Source: Dolomitihabitans soli
GTDB taxonomy: Bacteria > Actinomycetota > Actinomycetes > Streptosporangiales > Streptosporangiaceae
NCBI RefSeq assembly: GCF_022213955.1
Contig: NZ_JAKNTW010000011.1
Location: 186,001 to 250,000, forward strand
Length of the DNA: 64,000 nt
Direction of reading: 5' to 3'
Every line of letters starts with the position of its first letter. The stretch's first letter is position 1. A program made the position numbers and the translations under genes. Positions 55,750 through 64,000 of this stretch are shown piece after piece. The notes beneath the pieces were generated by a model that made no database searches, was not told the DNA's origin, and worked only from the letters and a program-made list of their open reading frames with translations.

Positions 55750-56624
55750 CGGTGACCCTGAGCGCGTCCGTGCCCACGGCCCGGACCAGGCGGAGATCGC
55801 CCGTCAACCGCTCCCGCGTGGCGGCCTGGATCGCCGTCGTCGTCATCGGCCTGTTCGGCCTGGCCCCGATCTACTGGCTGGTGGTCACGGCGCTCACCCC
55901 CGACGACCGGGCCTTCAGCTTCCCGCCGTCGCTGATCCCGACCGAGATCACCTTCGAGCACTTCACCCGGCTGGCGGAGAACCGGCAACTGTTCCAGTAC
56001 CTGGCGAACAGCGTGATCGTGTCGGTGATCACCGCGATCCTCAGCGTGATCGTGTCGGCCTACATGGCCTACGCCTTCTCCAAGTTCCGCTACCGCGGCC
56101 GCAAGTCGCTCATGCATCTCGTGCTGGCCTCGCAGCTCTTCCCACAGGCGCTGCTGCTGGTCACCCTGTACGCCCTGTTCAGCGCCACCGGCCTGCTGGG
56201 CAGCTACACCGCGCTGATCCTGTCGTTCACCACGTTCACGCTGCCGCTGTGCGTGTGGATGCTGAAGGGCATCTTCGACACCGTGCCGTCCACGCTCATG
56301 GAGGCGGCGGCGATCGACGGTGCCTCCCGGTGGCGGACGCTGCACACGATCGCGCTTCCGCTCGCCGCGCCGGGGCTGATCGCCGCGGGCCTGTTCGCGT
56401 TCGTCCGCGCGTGGAACGACTTCGTCTTCGCCCTCACCCTCGCCGACCCCGCGCGGCAGACCCTGCCGCCGGGGCTGGTGCACACCTACCTCGGTGAGTT
56501 CCAAACCGCCTGGCCAGACCTCATGGCCGCGTCGTTCGTCGTCTCGCTTCCGGTCATCGCCGCGTTCATGTTCCTGCAGCGATACCTGGTGGGCGGGCTC
56601 ACGGCCGGCGCGGTCAAGGGATAG
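55746..56624 (+). CDS. Sugar ABC transporter permease (MalG type)
   Basis: 292 residues from GTG 55746 (overlapping GTGA). CUT1 permease with EAA loop TLMEAAAIDGASRWRTLHTI and MalG-like end FLQRYLVGGLTAGAVKG. Nine nt before the binding-protein gene. No ATPase gene accompanies it. Confidence 0.88.
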   Translation: MTVTLSASVPTARTRRRSPVNRSRVAAWIAVVVIGLFGLAPIYWLVVTALTPDDRAFSFPPSLIPTEITFEHFTRLAENRQLFQYLANSVIVSVITAILSVIVSAYMAYAFSKFRYRGRKSLMHLVLASQLFPQALLLVTLYALFSATGLLGSYTALILSFTTFTLPLCVWMLKGIFDTVPSTLMEAAAIDGASRWRTLHTIALPLAAPGLIAAGLFAFVRAWNDFVFALTLADPARQTLPPGLVHTYLGEFQTAWPDLMAASFVVSLPVIAAFMFLQRYLVGGLTAGAVKG

Positions 56625-56632
56625 GAGACCAA

Positions 56633-57910
56633 ATGAACACGCTCAACCGCCGGGACGCCCTGCGGCTGCTCGGCCTGTCCACCCTTGGGGTGACCGCGCT
56701 GGCGGCCTGCGCCCCCGACGCCTCCGGCGGCGCCCCCCAGGGTGACACCGCCGCCAAGTCCTTCGGCTTCACTTCCTGGTCGCTGAACGAGGAGGCGCAG
56801 AAGGCCGCGGTGCAGGCCATCGTGGACGGCTACGCCGGCAGCAACGGCGTCAAGATCACTACGGCCTCGTTCCCGTACAACGAGTACCTCAACCAAGTGA
56901 CCCTGAAGCTGCGCGGCGGGCAGCTCACCGGGGCGATCCAGCTCGACGTCGCGTGGCTGGGCGCGCTGGCCGCGATGGGCAGGCTGCGCGACCTCGCCAC
57001 GCCGGCTGCCAAGGGCGGCTACACGGACGTGGCGCTGTCCAGCGGCCAGACCGGCGGCAAGCAGCTCGGGCTGCCCTGGACGACCGGCTCGATCGGCCTC
57101 ATCGCCAACACCGGGCTGCTGGAGAAGGCCGGAGTGGACGGCATGCCCGCCACCGTGGCGGAGTTCGAGGCGGCCCTGCGCAAGGTGGCCGCGCTCGACG
57201 GCGTGATCCCGTACGCCGCCGCCACCAAGGCGGCCCAGCTCAAGGACATCCTGCCGTGGATGCGGACGTTCGGCAGCCCGCTGCTGGCCGAGGATCAGAT
57301 CACGGTCGGCGACGACCCGTCGGTGGCGGCCGTGGAGTGGTACAAGAAGCTCTACGACGCCAAGCTGATCGCGCCGGACGTGGACCGCTTCGACGCGCGC
57401 GCGCTGTTCGCCCAGGGCAAGGCCGCCTTCTACGACGACGCGATCATCGCGCGCGGCGTGGTGGAGAGCCAGGCGCCGGACAAGTCGCTGACGGCCAAGA
57501 TGGCGCCGCTGTCCCGGCCCGTGCTGAAGGCGGGCGACTCGCCGCAGGCCCTGCTGTGGGGGCACGTGATCGCCGTGGTCGAGGGCGAGGGCGCCGACGC
57601 CGCCGCGGCGTTCGCCGCGCACGCCACCTCCGACACCGCCACGGTCGCCACCTTCTTCGAGAAGGTGAAGCTGCCGCCGACGACCGCCGCCGGCCTGGCC
57701 GACCCCAAGGTGTCCGGTGACGCGTTCACCACCGAGTGGACCGAGAAGATCACCAAGACCGCGACCGCGAACCCCTTCTGGCGGTACGCCGGCTACGCCC
57801 AGATCGAGACGGCCATCGCCGAACAGGTACAGGCCGTGCTCGTCGGCGACTCCTCCGCGAAGGAGGCACTGGCAAAGGCCACCGAGACCGCCAAGGGCCT
57901 GCAGAAATAG
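56633..57910 (+). CDS. Sugar ABC transporter substrate-binding lipoprotein (Tat-type signal)
   Basis: 425 residues. N-terminus NRRDALRLLGLSTLGVTALA has a twin-arginine motif and ends in the LAAC lipobox, so it is probably exported folded by Tat and lipidated. Mature CUT1 binding protein: FGFTSWSLNEEAQKAAVQAI, TGAIQLDVAWLGALAAMGRL, LPWTTGSIGLIANTGLLEKA. The hairpin at 57917-57964 follows. The ligand is presumably an oligosaccharide released by the GH31 enzyme encoded next (inference). Confidence 0.87.
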   Translation: MNTLNRRDALRLLGLSTLGVTALAACAPDASGGAPQGDTAAKSFGFTSWSLNEEAQKAAVQAIVDGYAGSNGVKITTASFPYNEYLNQVTLKLRGGQLTGAIQLDVAWLGALAAMGRLRDLATPAAKGGYTDVALSSGQTGGKQLGLPWTTGSIGLIANTGLLEKAGVDGMPATVAEFEAALRKVAALDGVIPYAAATKAAQLKDILPWMRTFGSPLLAEDQITVGDDPSVAAVEWYKKLYDAKLIAPDVDRFDARALFAQGKAAFYDDAIIARGVVESQAPDKSLTAKMAPLSRPVLKAGDSPQALLWGHVIAVVEGEGADAAAAFAAHATSDTATVATFFEKVKLPPTTAAGLADPKVSGDAFTTEWTEKITKTATANPFWRYAGYAQIETAIAEQVQAVLVGDSSAKEALAKATETAKGLQK

Positions 57911-57916
57911 GAAGAC

Positions 57917-57964
57917 CGCCCGGTAGCGGGCGTGTTCCGCGGGACGGCAATTCCGCGGTCCCGC
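57917..57964 (+). terminator. Tandem hairpins after binding-protein gene
   Basis: CGCCCG-GTAG-CGGGCG (57917-57932) followed by GCGGGAC (57939-57945) pairing with GTCCCGC (57958-57964). Likely terminator or mRNA-stabilising structure between the importer operon and the GH31 gene. Confidence 0.55.
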
Positions 57965-58154
57965 TTGCACCGGGGGCCCCTGACACCCCCTGCCCGTCAC
58001 GACAGTGGTGCACGGTCCATGCTCGCATGCCCGGTCCCCGGTTCCCGCCCTCCGGCGGTTTCCCCGGGCTGCGAGCGTGGGCGCCTTCGGCGCGATCCCG
58101 CGCGGCCCCGCACCAGCCGCGCACATGCCCGAACCGACCCCCCGAGGACGACTC

Positions 58155-61067
58155 ATGCGTCGCTTCCCCTCGCTCATCCCCCTCGTCCTGTTCGCCTTGC
58201 TCGCCACCGTGGCGCCGGCCGTACCGGCGCAGGCCGCCTCCGGTCCGATCGCCGACACCGGCGACACCATCGTCATCACCGGCGACACCTACCGCATGAC
58301 CATCCAGAAAGCCCGCTTCCGGTACTCCTTCGCCCGGCGCGACGGCACCGTGATCGCTCCCGCCCACGCCGAGTCTGGCCTGCGCGTCGGCGACGCGGAC
58401 GCCACCACCACCGAACTCGCCGGCAAGGCGGCGGGCACGGCCGTGCTCGACGTCACCCTGGAGACCGGCGCGAAGGTGCGGGTGAAGGTGCACCCGTCCG
58501 CCCGTCATGTGAAGATCACCGCCGACCGGGGCGCGGACTTCCGCACCGGCCCGGTGGCGCCCGCGTACGGGCTCGGCGACTACGGCGCGCACGCCGACGG
58601 GCAGCCCGACCAGGGCACCCCGTGCAGCGGCCAGGTCGAGGCGCGCCGGACGACGGAGCTGACCGGCATCGTCCTGGACAACCTCACCAACGAGGGCAGT
58701 TGCAAGCGGTTCATCTCCACCTTCGTGGTCTTCCCCCGGCAGAAGTTCGCCGAGGTGCTCTTCGACGAGGGGCAGAAGCGGGTCGGCCTCACCACCTCGG
58801 AGAACCGGCTGGGCAGCACCGAGCCCGCGCAGGGCCTGTACTACTTCGCCGCCACCGACCTGAAGCGGATCTACGCCGACTACCGCGACGCGAGGCACCG
58901 GCACGGCTACGCCGACGTCCGGCCGCGGCCGGAGATGTTCGGGCTGGGTTGGGAGGCGTACGGCGCGCTGGCCTGGAACACCTACCAGTCGTCGGTGACC
59001 GAGACTGTCAAGGCGTTCAAGGACCACGGCTACCCGCTCCGGTGGGGCGTGGTGGGCTCCGGGTTCTGGCCGGGCCCGCGCGGAAACAAGTCCGAGGGGA
59101 CGACGAACAGCTTCGGCATGTGGGACTCGGTGCACGAGCCGGGCCGCGACGACGGCCTGCCCAACCCGCGCTACCCCGACCCGGACGCGCTGAAGAGGCT
59201 GTTCGCGGACAGCGGTATGGCCCTGCTGCTCGGCGCGCGTAACAACTTCAAGGTGGAGCCCACGGCCAACGACGGCCCGTTCACCGCCGAGGCCCTGGCC
59301 AAGGGCTACTTCCTCCCGGTCAAGGTCACCAAGGCGCAGTTCCCGGCGGGCGAGACGTACGTGCTGGACGGCGCGAACCCGAAGGCCGTGCAGTGGTTCG
59401 TGGCGCAGAGCCGCAAGTGGGGCGTGGACGGTTTGAAGGAGGACACCATGCTGTACGCGCCCAACCTGAACCGCGACGGCAACTGGAACGCCTTGCAGAA
59501 GGCGCTGCACGACGCCGGCGACCTCGTCGTCGTCCGCAACGCCGCCTACTCGGTGCCCGGCGACTGGGTGCGCATCAACGACACGATCTACGGCCGCGGC
59601 GAGGCCTTCCACGAGGACCCCGACCGGATGCCGGTGAACCTGCTCAACATCGCCGCCAGCGGCCCCGGCAACGTGTCCCCCGACATCGTGGGCGGCACCC
59701 CCCGGGCCTCGCTGACCGACCCGTCCTACCGGCGCTACTTCTGGCGCAACGCGCAGTTCGCCGCGCTGACGCCGGTCATGACCTTCGGCAAGGGACCCTG
59801 GGAACTGGAGGACCCCGAGCTGGCCGCGTCGGTGAAGCGGATGACGCTCTGGCACGACTCGCTCCACCCCTACATCTACGACGCGGTGCTCGACGGCCAC
59901 GAGTCCGGCTTCCCGTACGCGATGACGCCGTTGTCCATCGCCTACCCCGACGCCGTCCCCGGTTCCGTCGGCCACGAGTGGATGCTCGGCGAGTCGCTGC
60001 TGGCCGCGCCGCTGTTCGGGCGGGACTTCGATACCGCGCAGACGCGGGACGTCCACCTGCCCGCGGGCAAGTGGATCGACTACGAGACCGGCGCGGTGTA
60101 CCAGGGGCCGCGGACCCTGACGGACCACCCGATCGGGATGGACCGGCTGCCGGTGTTCGTGGGCGGCAAGGGCGTACTGATCACGCGCTCCGGTGCGGAG
60201 GTGTACCCGATCGCGCGGGGCTCGGTCTTCGACGCCCAGGGCACCCGGATCGTCAACGCGAACACCGGCTGGGACCCCGCCAAGCTGGTCGTCACCGACG
60301 CCAGGACCGGCCGCCGGGTGTCCTTCACCGTGGACTCCAAGACCGGCGCGATCCGCTTCCCCGTGGCCCGGGGACACCAGTACGTGCTGTCGGGCGGCGG
60401 CACGGCGGCGCACCCGTTCCCGGTCGAGACCGAGGTCCCGGCCGCGCCCTCCGGACTGTCGCACCAGGGCGCCACGCTGTCGTGGACGCCGGTCGAGGGC
60501 GCCCGCGGATACGTCGTGACCGGCGGCTGCTACTCGGCCGTGGCCGGAAGCACGACCGGGGCGACCGGCCTCACCGTAGCCCCCGGCGTCTACCGGGTCG
60601 CGGCGATGAACGCGGCCGGCACCGGTCCCCTCTCCGAGCCCCACACGGTGGTGCCCCCCGCTTCCTCCGGCCCGGTCGTCGTGACCAACGAGGGCGGCCC
60701 GCCGACCTGCTCGGACACGCCGCCGTACCGGGAGACCGGAACCTGGTCCTCGAGCAGCCTCAAGGGCTTCGACGGCTCCGGTACCCGGTTCAGCACGACC
60801 GAGGGCTCGACGGCCACCTGGACGGCGCGCCTGCCCTCCGGCTCGTACGAGGTGGCCGTCTGGTACCCCGCGCACACGACCAGCGCCAAGCAGGCGGCCT
60901 ACCGGGCCGGCGGCCAGGACGTAGTCGTCGACCAGACCTCCTCGGGTGGCCAGTGGCACTCTCTTGGCACCTGGCCCTTCGACGGCCTCGCCTCGGTGAC
61001 CCTCTCCGTCAGCGGCGCCGGCAACCACCGCGCCGACGCGGTCCGCTTCACCCCCACACCGCGATGA
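58155..61067 (+). CDS. Secreted GH31-family glycosidase with C-terminal golvesin-like module
   Basis: 970 residues from ATG 58155 (GAGGA upstream). Signal peptide to AQA27. N-terminal beta-sandwich about 30-250, GH31 barrel about 255-620 with nucleophile-region GVDGLKEDTML (Asp430), then RNAAYSVPGDWVRIND. The GH31 C-terminal sandwiches follow (LFGRDFDTAQTRDVHLPAGK). Then an FN3-like stretch (about 755-835) and a golvesin-C-like sandwich (about 850-970; GSYEVAVWYPAH, NHRADAVRF). Specificity (alpha-glucoside, alpha-xyloside or other) cannot be decided. It stands downstream of the third ABC importer and probably supplies its substrate. Confidence 0.85.
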   Translation: MRRFPSLIPLVLFALLATVAPAVPAQAASGPIADTGDTIVITGDTYRMTIQKARFRYSFARRDGTVIAPAHAESGLRVGDADATTTELAGKAAGTAVLDVTLETGAKVRVKVHPSARHVKITADRGADFRTGPVAPAYGLGDYGAHADGQPDQGTPCSGQVEARRTTELTGIVLDNLTNEGSCKRFISTFVVFPRQKFAEVLFDEGQKRVGLTTSENRLGSTEPAQGLYYFAATDLKRIYADYRDARHRHGYADVRPRPEMFGLGWEAYGALAWNTYQSSVTETVKAFKDHGYPLRWGVVGSGFWPGPRGNKSEGTTNSFGMWDSVHEPGRDDGLPNPRYPDPDALKRLFADSGMALLLGARNNFKVEPTANDGPFTAEALAKGYFLPVKVTKAQFPAGETYVLDGANPKAVQWFVAQSRKWGVDGLKEDTMLYAPNLNRDGNWNALQKALHDAGDLVVVRNAAYSVPGDWVRINDTIYGRGEAFHEDPDRMPVNLLNIAASGPGNVSPDIVGGTPRASLTDPSYRRYFWRNAQFAALTPVMTFGKGPWELEDPELAASVKRMTLWHDSLHPYIYDAVLDGHESGFPYAMTPLSIAYPDAVPGSVGHEWMLGESLLAAPLFGRDFDTAQTRDVHLPAGKWIDYETGAVYQGPRTLTDHPIGMDRLPVFVGGKGVLITRSGAEVYPIARGSVFDAQGTRIVNANTGWDPAKLVVTDARTGRRVSFTVDSKTGAIRFPVARGHQYVLSGGGTAAHPFPVETEVPAAPSGLSHQGATLSWTPVEGARGYVVTGGCYSAVAGSTTGATGLTVAPGVYRVAAMNAAGTGPLSEPHTVVPPASSGPVVVTNEGGPPTCSDTPPYRETGTWSSSSLKGFDGSGTRFSTTEGSTATWTARLPSGSYEVAVWYPAHTTSAKQAAYRAGGQDVVVDQTSSGGQWHSLGTWPFDGLASVTLSVSGAGNHRADAVRFTPTPR

Positions 61068-61307
61068 CCCCAGGCGCCAGGCCGAGATCATGTTGCCGTG
61101 GCTCCCCGCGCGGCCGGTCGCCGCCGAGGCCGGCGGCTCAGCGCCCAGCGTAGAAGGCCCGGCCACCACGCCATCCGCCGCCACCGCCACCGCACCGCCG
61201 GCGGCGGCGGGGACTCTGGTCGGTCCTAACTCAATATTCGAGCGGCACAGGGTGGAGGACGCCTTCCGCCCGCCGCTGGGAGTGTCGCGCTATCAGTGAC
61301 GGTGGCG

Positions 61308-63620
61308 TCAGGTCTCCGGCTGCCATTGAGCCTCCATCCAGGCCGTGTCGCCGCTGGTCAGGGCTTCGACACGGACGCCCGGCGTGGCCGGTGCCGGCAC
61401 GTCGACCGCGCCACAGTCGGCGATCACGCTGACCGACACCAGCGCGGAGCTGCCCACGACGGTGACGCGGGCGCGGGAGACGGCGGTGGCGAGGCCGACG
61501 AGGACCGCTTCTGTGAGGTCTCGTCTGACCTGAACCGGCGGTGTCGACCATTGGCCGCGTGAGTCGAGTTCCACCACGACGCCCTTGCGGTCGGCGACGT
61601 CGATGCAGTGGCGCAGCTCGTGCAGCAGGGGGTTGGCGGCCTCGTCGGACTCGGCGAACAGGCGGCGCATGCGGGCCGCCTCGATGGCGCAGCGCCGCTG
61701 GACCAGCGGGTTCTCGGGGTCGAGTGAGCCGTCGGCGAGCCCTTCCAGCAGCGGCACGGTGGTGACCGACAGCTCGGCGAAGCGCTGTTGCCTGCGGCGG
61801 TGCGACTCGCCGACGACGGCTTCGGCGACGCGTACCTGCTCGATCTCCCTGCGCGCGGCCACCGCCGCCGTGCCGAGGCCGGCCAGCACGGTCGCCAGTA
61901 CCGCCAGGAACAGCGGGTAGCCGATCACGGTGACGGACCCGGTCGCGAACCGGGCCAGCGTCACAAGGGTGGCCCCTTCGAGCACGACCAGGTGGAACAG
62001 CGCGACGAGTTCGTGGGCCGCCATGAACAGCACTGCGGAACGCAGCGGACGGTCCAGCACCACGATGAGTCCCGGCCAGGTGGCCGCGGCGAACATCCAG
62101 TCCTCACCGGTCGACGTGCGCCCGTCCGGAAGGGCCACGTACGACAGCAGGGAGACGGCGAGCACGACCGCGATGACCGGGCCGCGCCACCGGCCCCACG
62201 ATCGCCGGCGGACGACCAGCACGGCCTCCGCGATCAGCACGACCCCGAGCGCCGCGAAGGCGCCGATCTGTGCGAGCGGCGTGTCATAGGAGGGGAGGTA
62301 GCGTATGACGGTGGGGAGCGCGAGCCCGAACACGCACACCATGGCGACGAACAGCGTCGTGATCCGCAGGCCCCGCCCCAGTTGCGCCCGCGCCGACTCC
62401 TCCACGGGGTCATTCGCCATGGCCCAGCTCACCGCCGGCACGCCGTCCGGCCCGGCGTCGCTCCTCACGGCGTCACCGGCGGGAGCTTCACCCGCAGCGT
62501 CGGCGGCGTGCCATTCGAGTCGGACCCGGGTTCCCTCGCCGGCGGCGGAGGTGATCGTGGCCGTGCCGCCGACGCGTTCCATCCTGCCGTGTATGGACTC
62601 GCGCATGCCGCGCCGGGTCCCCGGCACGTCGTGCGGCGTGAACCCCCGCCCCTCGTCGGCGACGTCGAGCCGCAGCGCCCGCGCGTCGCCGCTGAGCCGG
62701 ACGATCGCGCGGGTGGTGCCCGAGTGGCGGCGCACGTTGGCGAGGGCCTCGCCCGCCGCGTCGGTGATCGCCCTGACGACGCCGAACGGGAGACGCAGCC
62801 GGTCGGGGCCGTCGAAGTCCACGCTCAGGTGCGTGACGGCGAGGTCGGCGCGCAGCAGATCGACGAGGTCGGTCTCCTCGGGCGCCCGCCCGCCGAGAGA
62901 ACGCAGCCGGCCCAGGTCACGCCGCGCCTGCGGGGCCAGCCAGCCGGCGTCCGAGCGCACCTGCCCCAGGCCCACCATCAGCAGGGTCGTCGCCGCCGTG
63001 TCGTGCAGCGAGTTGACCTGCTCGCGCTCCTCGGCGCGCACGCCCGCGGCCCGCAGCGCCTCCCCACGCGTCCGCAGCGCCTCGTCCGCCAGAGCTTCGG
63101 TCCGTTTCGCCGCACGGTTCATGAAGATCCAGGCCACTCGGCCGAGCGCGGTGCCCGGCAGCACCAGCATCGTTGCCGTGACCAGGCTGGAGTCCACCTC
63201 CCACGCCCCCGCCGCCAGGAGGATCACCACCGCCCCGCCCACGGCAGTGAGCGCGGCCACCCCGCCCACCCTCGGCGAGGTGTGCCACTGATAGGTCATG
63301 CAGGCGAAGGTGACCAGCAGCCGCAGCCACCCCGTGTTCAAGTCCTCCACGGCGCCGGTCCAGAAGACGGTGCCGAACAGCCCGATCATGACGGCCACGT
63401 CGAGGGCGACGAGCGCGCTGCCCCGCCCCGCCCGCAGCCACCACGCGAACCCGCATGTCCAGGCCGCCGCGACGGCGACCACGACCGCGGTGCTCACCAG
63501 ATGCTCGCCCGGCGCCCGGAACGGGGCGATGGCGCAGATGGGCACCAGCGTCGCGAGGCGCACCGCGGAGGCGTACTTGCGGCCGTAACGCTCCAGCAGC
63601 CCCGCGGCTTCCCCTGCCAA
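61308..63620 (-). CDS. Large membrane sensor-kinase-like protein with duplicated architecture
   Basis: 770 residues from TTG 63620. First half: about five membrane segments (20-168), a NarL/DesK-type dimerisation helix with His206 (EQVNSLHDTAAT) and a HATPase domain (about 275-365; EALANVRRHSG, VADEGRGF, GMRESIHGRME). Second half: another membrane block (about 415-600) and a second helix/HATPase-like region (610-770) in which the N- and G-box residues are no longer recognisable. It looks like two histidine-kinase modules in one chain, the second degenerate. No response-regulator gene is adjacent in the window. Confidence 0.78.
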   Translation of the reverse strand: MAGEAAGLLERYGRKYASAVRLATLVPICAIAPFRAPGEHLVSTAVVVAVAAAWTCGFAWWLRAGRGSALVALDVAVMIGLFGTVFWTGAVEDLNTGWLRLLVTFACMTYQWHTSPRVGGVAALTAVGGAVVILLAAGAWEVDSSLVTATMLVLPGTALGRVAWIFMNRAAKRTEALADEALRTRGEALRAAGVRAEEREQVNSLHDTAATTLLMVGLGQVRSDAGWLAPQARRDLGRLRSLGGRAPEETDLVDLLRADLAVTHLSVDFDGPDRLRLPFGVVRAITDAAGEALANVRRHSGTTRAIVRLSGDARALRLDVADEGRGFTPHDVPGTRRGMRESIHGRMERVGGTATITSAAGEGTRVRLEWHAADAAGEAPAGDAVRSDAGPDGVPAVSWAMANDPVEESARAQLGRGLRITTLFVAMVCVFGLALPTVIRYLPSYDTPLAQIGAFAALGVVLIAEAVLVVRRRSWGRWRGPVIAVVLAVSLLSYVALPDGRTSTGEDWMFAAATWPGLIVVLDRPLRSAVLFMAAHELVALFHLVVLEGATLVTLARFATGSVTVIGYPLFLAVLATVLAGLGTAAVAARREIEQVRVAEAVVGESHRRRQQRFAELSVTTVPLLEGLADGSLDPENPLVQRRCAIEAARMRRLFAESDEAANPLLHELRHCIDVADRKGVVVELDSRGQWSTPPVQVRRDLTEAVLVGLATAVSRARVTVVGSSALVSVSVIADCGAVDVPAPATPGVRVEALTSGDTAWMEAQWQPET

Positions 63621-63694
63621 CCGCCGCCCCTCGCCTCAGCTACGTTCTCGCCGCCACGCAGCCTAACGTCTCGGCCACCCGGAATGCAGGCGAG

Positions 63695-63922
63695 GATGGC
63701 CTGCTGTTTCGCGGTTCGACAGGGAGCGTGCTATCCGGCTCGGCCGTCGCCAAGGTCTGGAAGCAAGCCCGAACGTTCGCGCTCACCCCTGACCAGGTCG
63801 CCTCACCGCCGGCCGCCCGGCCGTACGATCTGCGGCACGCGGCGGTCTCCCTCTGGCTGAACGCGGACGTGCACGCGCCTGAGGCGGGCTCGCCGACCCC
63901 CGCGTACGCGAGGCACCGTTGA
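63695..63922 (+). mobile_element. Tyrosine recombinase (integrase) C-terminal remnant
   Basis: Reading frame with DGLLFRGSTGSVLSGSAVAK, VWKQARTFALTPDQVASPPA and RPYDLRHAAVSLWLNADV. RPYDLRHA is the Arg-containing catalytic box of phage-type integrases. The final GHS-x-x-T and the tyrosine nucleophile are missing, as is the N-terminal DNA-binding part. Remnant of an integrated element; no att site or tRNA was recognised nearby. Confidence 0.68.
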
Positions 63923-64000
63923 ACGCTTTCCAGATGGCCGTCGAAGGCCGGCTCACTCCCGGCAGCCACTGACCCCTCAACAACCAAGACCGGTCGTTAA

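Noticed and set aside
57750-61190. Very long minus-strand open frame (over 1100 codons) opposite the GH31 gene
   Set aside because: Antisense shadow of a high-GC gene: Arg/Val/Gly/His-rich composition, no RBS or domains, and the plus strand encodes a clear GH31 enzyme.
61090-61299. Plus-strand 69-codon frame between GH31 and the sensor kinase
   Set aside because: Ala/Pro/Thr-rich, no RBS, no motif; probably non-coding.

Overview
The window is very GC-rich (roughly 70% by eye). Many genes start with GTG or TTG, and it encodes lipoproteins, large modular secreted glycoside hydrolases and LacI, IclR and ROK regulators. This is the profile of a soil-living filamentous actinobacterium. A Nonomuraea/Streptosporangium-like organism is my guess from gene style only. 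No rRNA, tRNA, CRISPR array or origin was seen.

Layout. (1) 0.3-3.1 kb: ROK regulator, decayed PLP aminotransferase, DinB-like protein, and a secreted barnase-type RNase with its barstar inhibitor. (2) 3.5-6.9 kb: two secreted GH43 arabinan/arabinoxylan enzymes with CBM42 (AbfB) modules, behind palindromic LacI-type operators. (3) 7.0-9.0 kb: S33 peptidase-like lipoprotein and an IS3 remnant. (4) 9.0-20.4 kb: MatC-like carboxylate transporter and IclR regulator on the minus strand; divergent from them, a six-gene glycolate/glyoxylate operon (aminotransferase, fused FAD/Fe-S hydroxyacid dehydrogenase, FAH-family protein, hydroxypyruvate isomerase, tartronate semialdehyde reductase, glyoxylate carboligase). 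(5) 20.4-27.2 kb: accessory strip with gene remnants, two uncharacterised divergent genes, a second S33 lipoprotein, a DUF1345 membrane protein and an AT-richer pair of orphan immunity-type genes. (6) 27.2-49.3 kb: xylan/arabinoxylan island with two sugar ABC importers (no ATPase gene), two LacI regulators, a GH39 beta-xylosidase, a CE1 esterase and two GH10 xylanases, plus a partly decayed aromatic cluster (PaaX-like regulator, SDR/MaoC chimera, MHS transporter, acyl-CoA ligase stub, PobA). (7) 49.8-51.8 kb: DUF2786 protein and a small secreted protein. (8) 51.8-61.1 kb: sugar-acid cluster (SDR stub, DHDPS-family aldolase, enolase-superfamily dehydratase, divergent IclR, a third sugar ABC importer, secreted GH31). 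(9) 61.3-64 kb: large duplicated sensor-kinase-like protein and an integrase remnant.

How the genes fit together (inference). Secreted GH10 xylanases cut the xylan backbone, GH43/CBM42 enzymes remove arabinose, and the CE1 esterase removes ester-linked acids. The ABC importers bring in oligosaccharides, which the intracellular GH39 enzyme can finish. Hydroxybenzoate from the aromatic side chains could feed PobA. Two operator families seem to divide the work. TGTTAGCGCTAACA-like sites lie near one LacI gene and ABC operon, the GH43 pair and the CE1 esterase. CGAAA-N3-TTTCG sites flank the divergent second LacI gene and its ABC/GH39 operon. Both xylanase genes have the same type of promoter with GAAA/TTTC boxes.

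The strip is also full of decay: at least a dozen gene or IS fragments, one in-frame deletion chimera and one apparent single-base frameshift in a permease gene.
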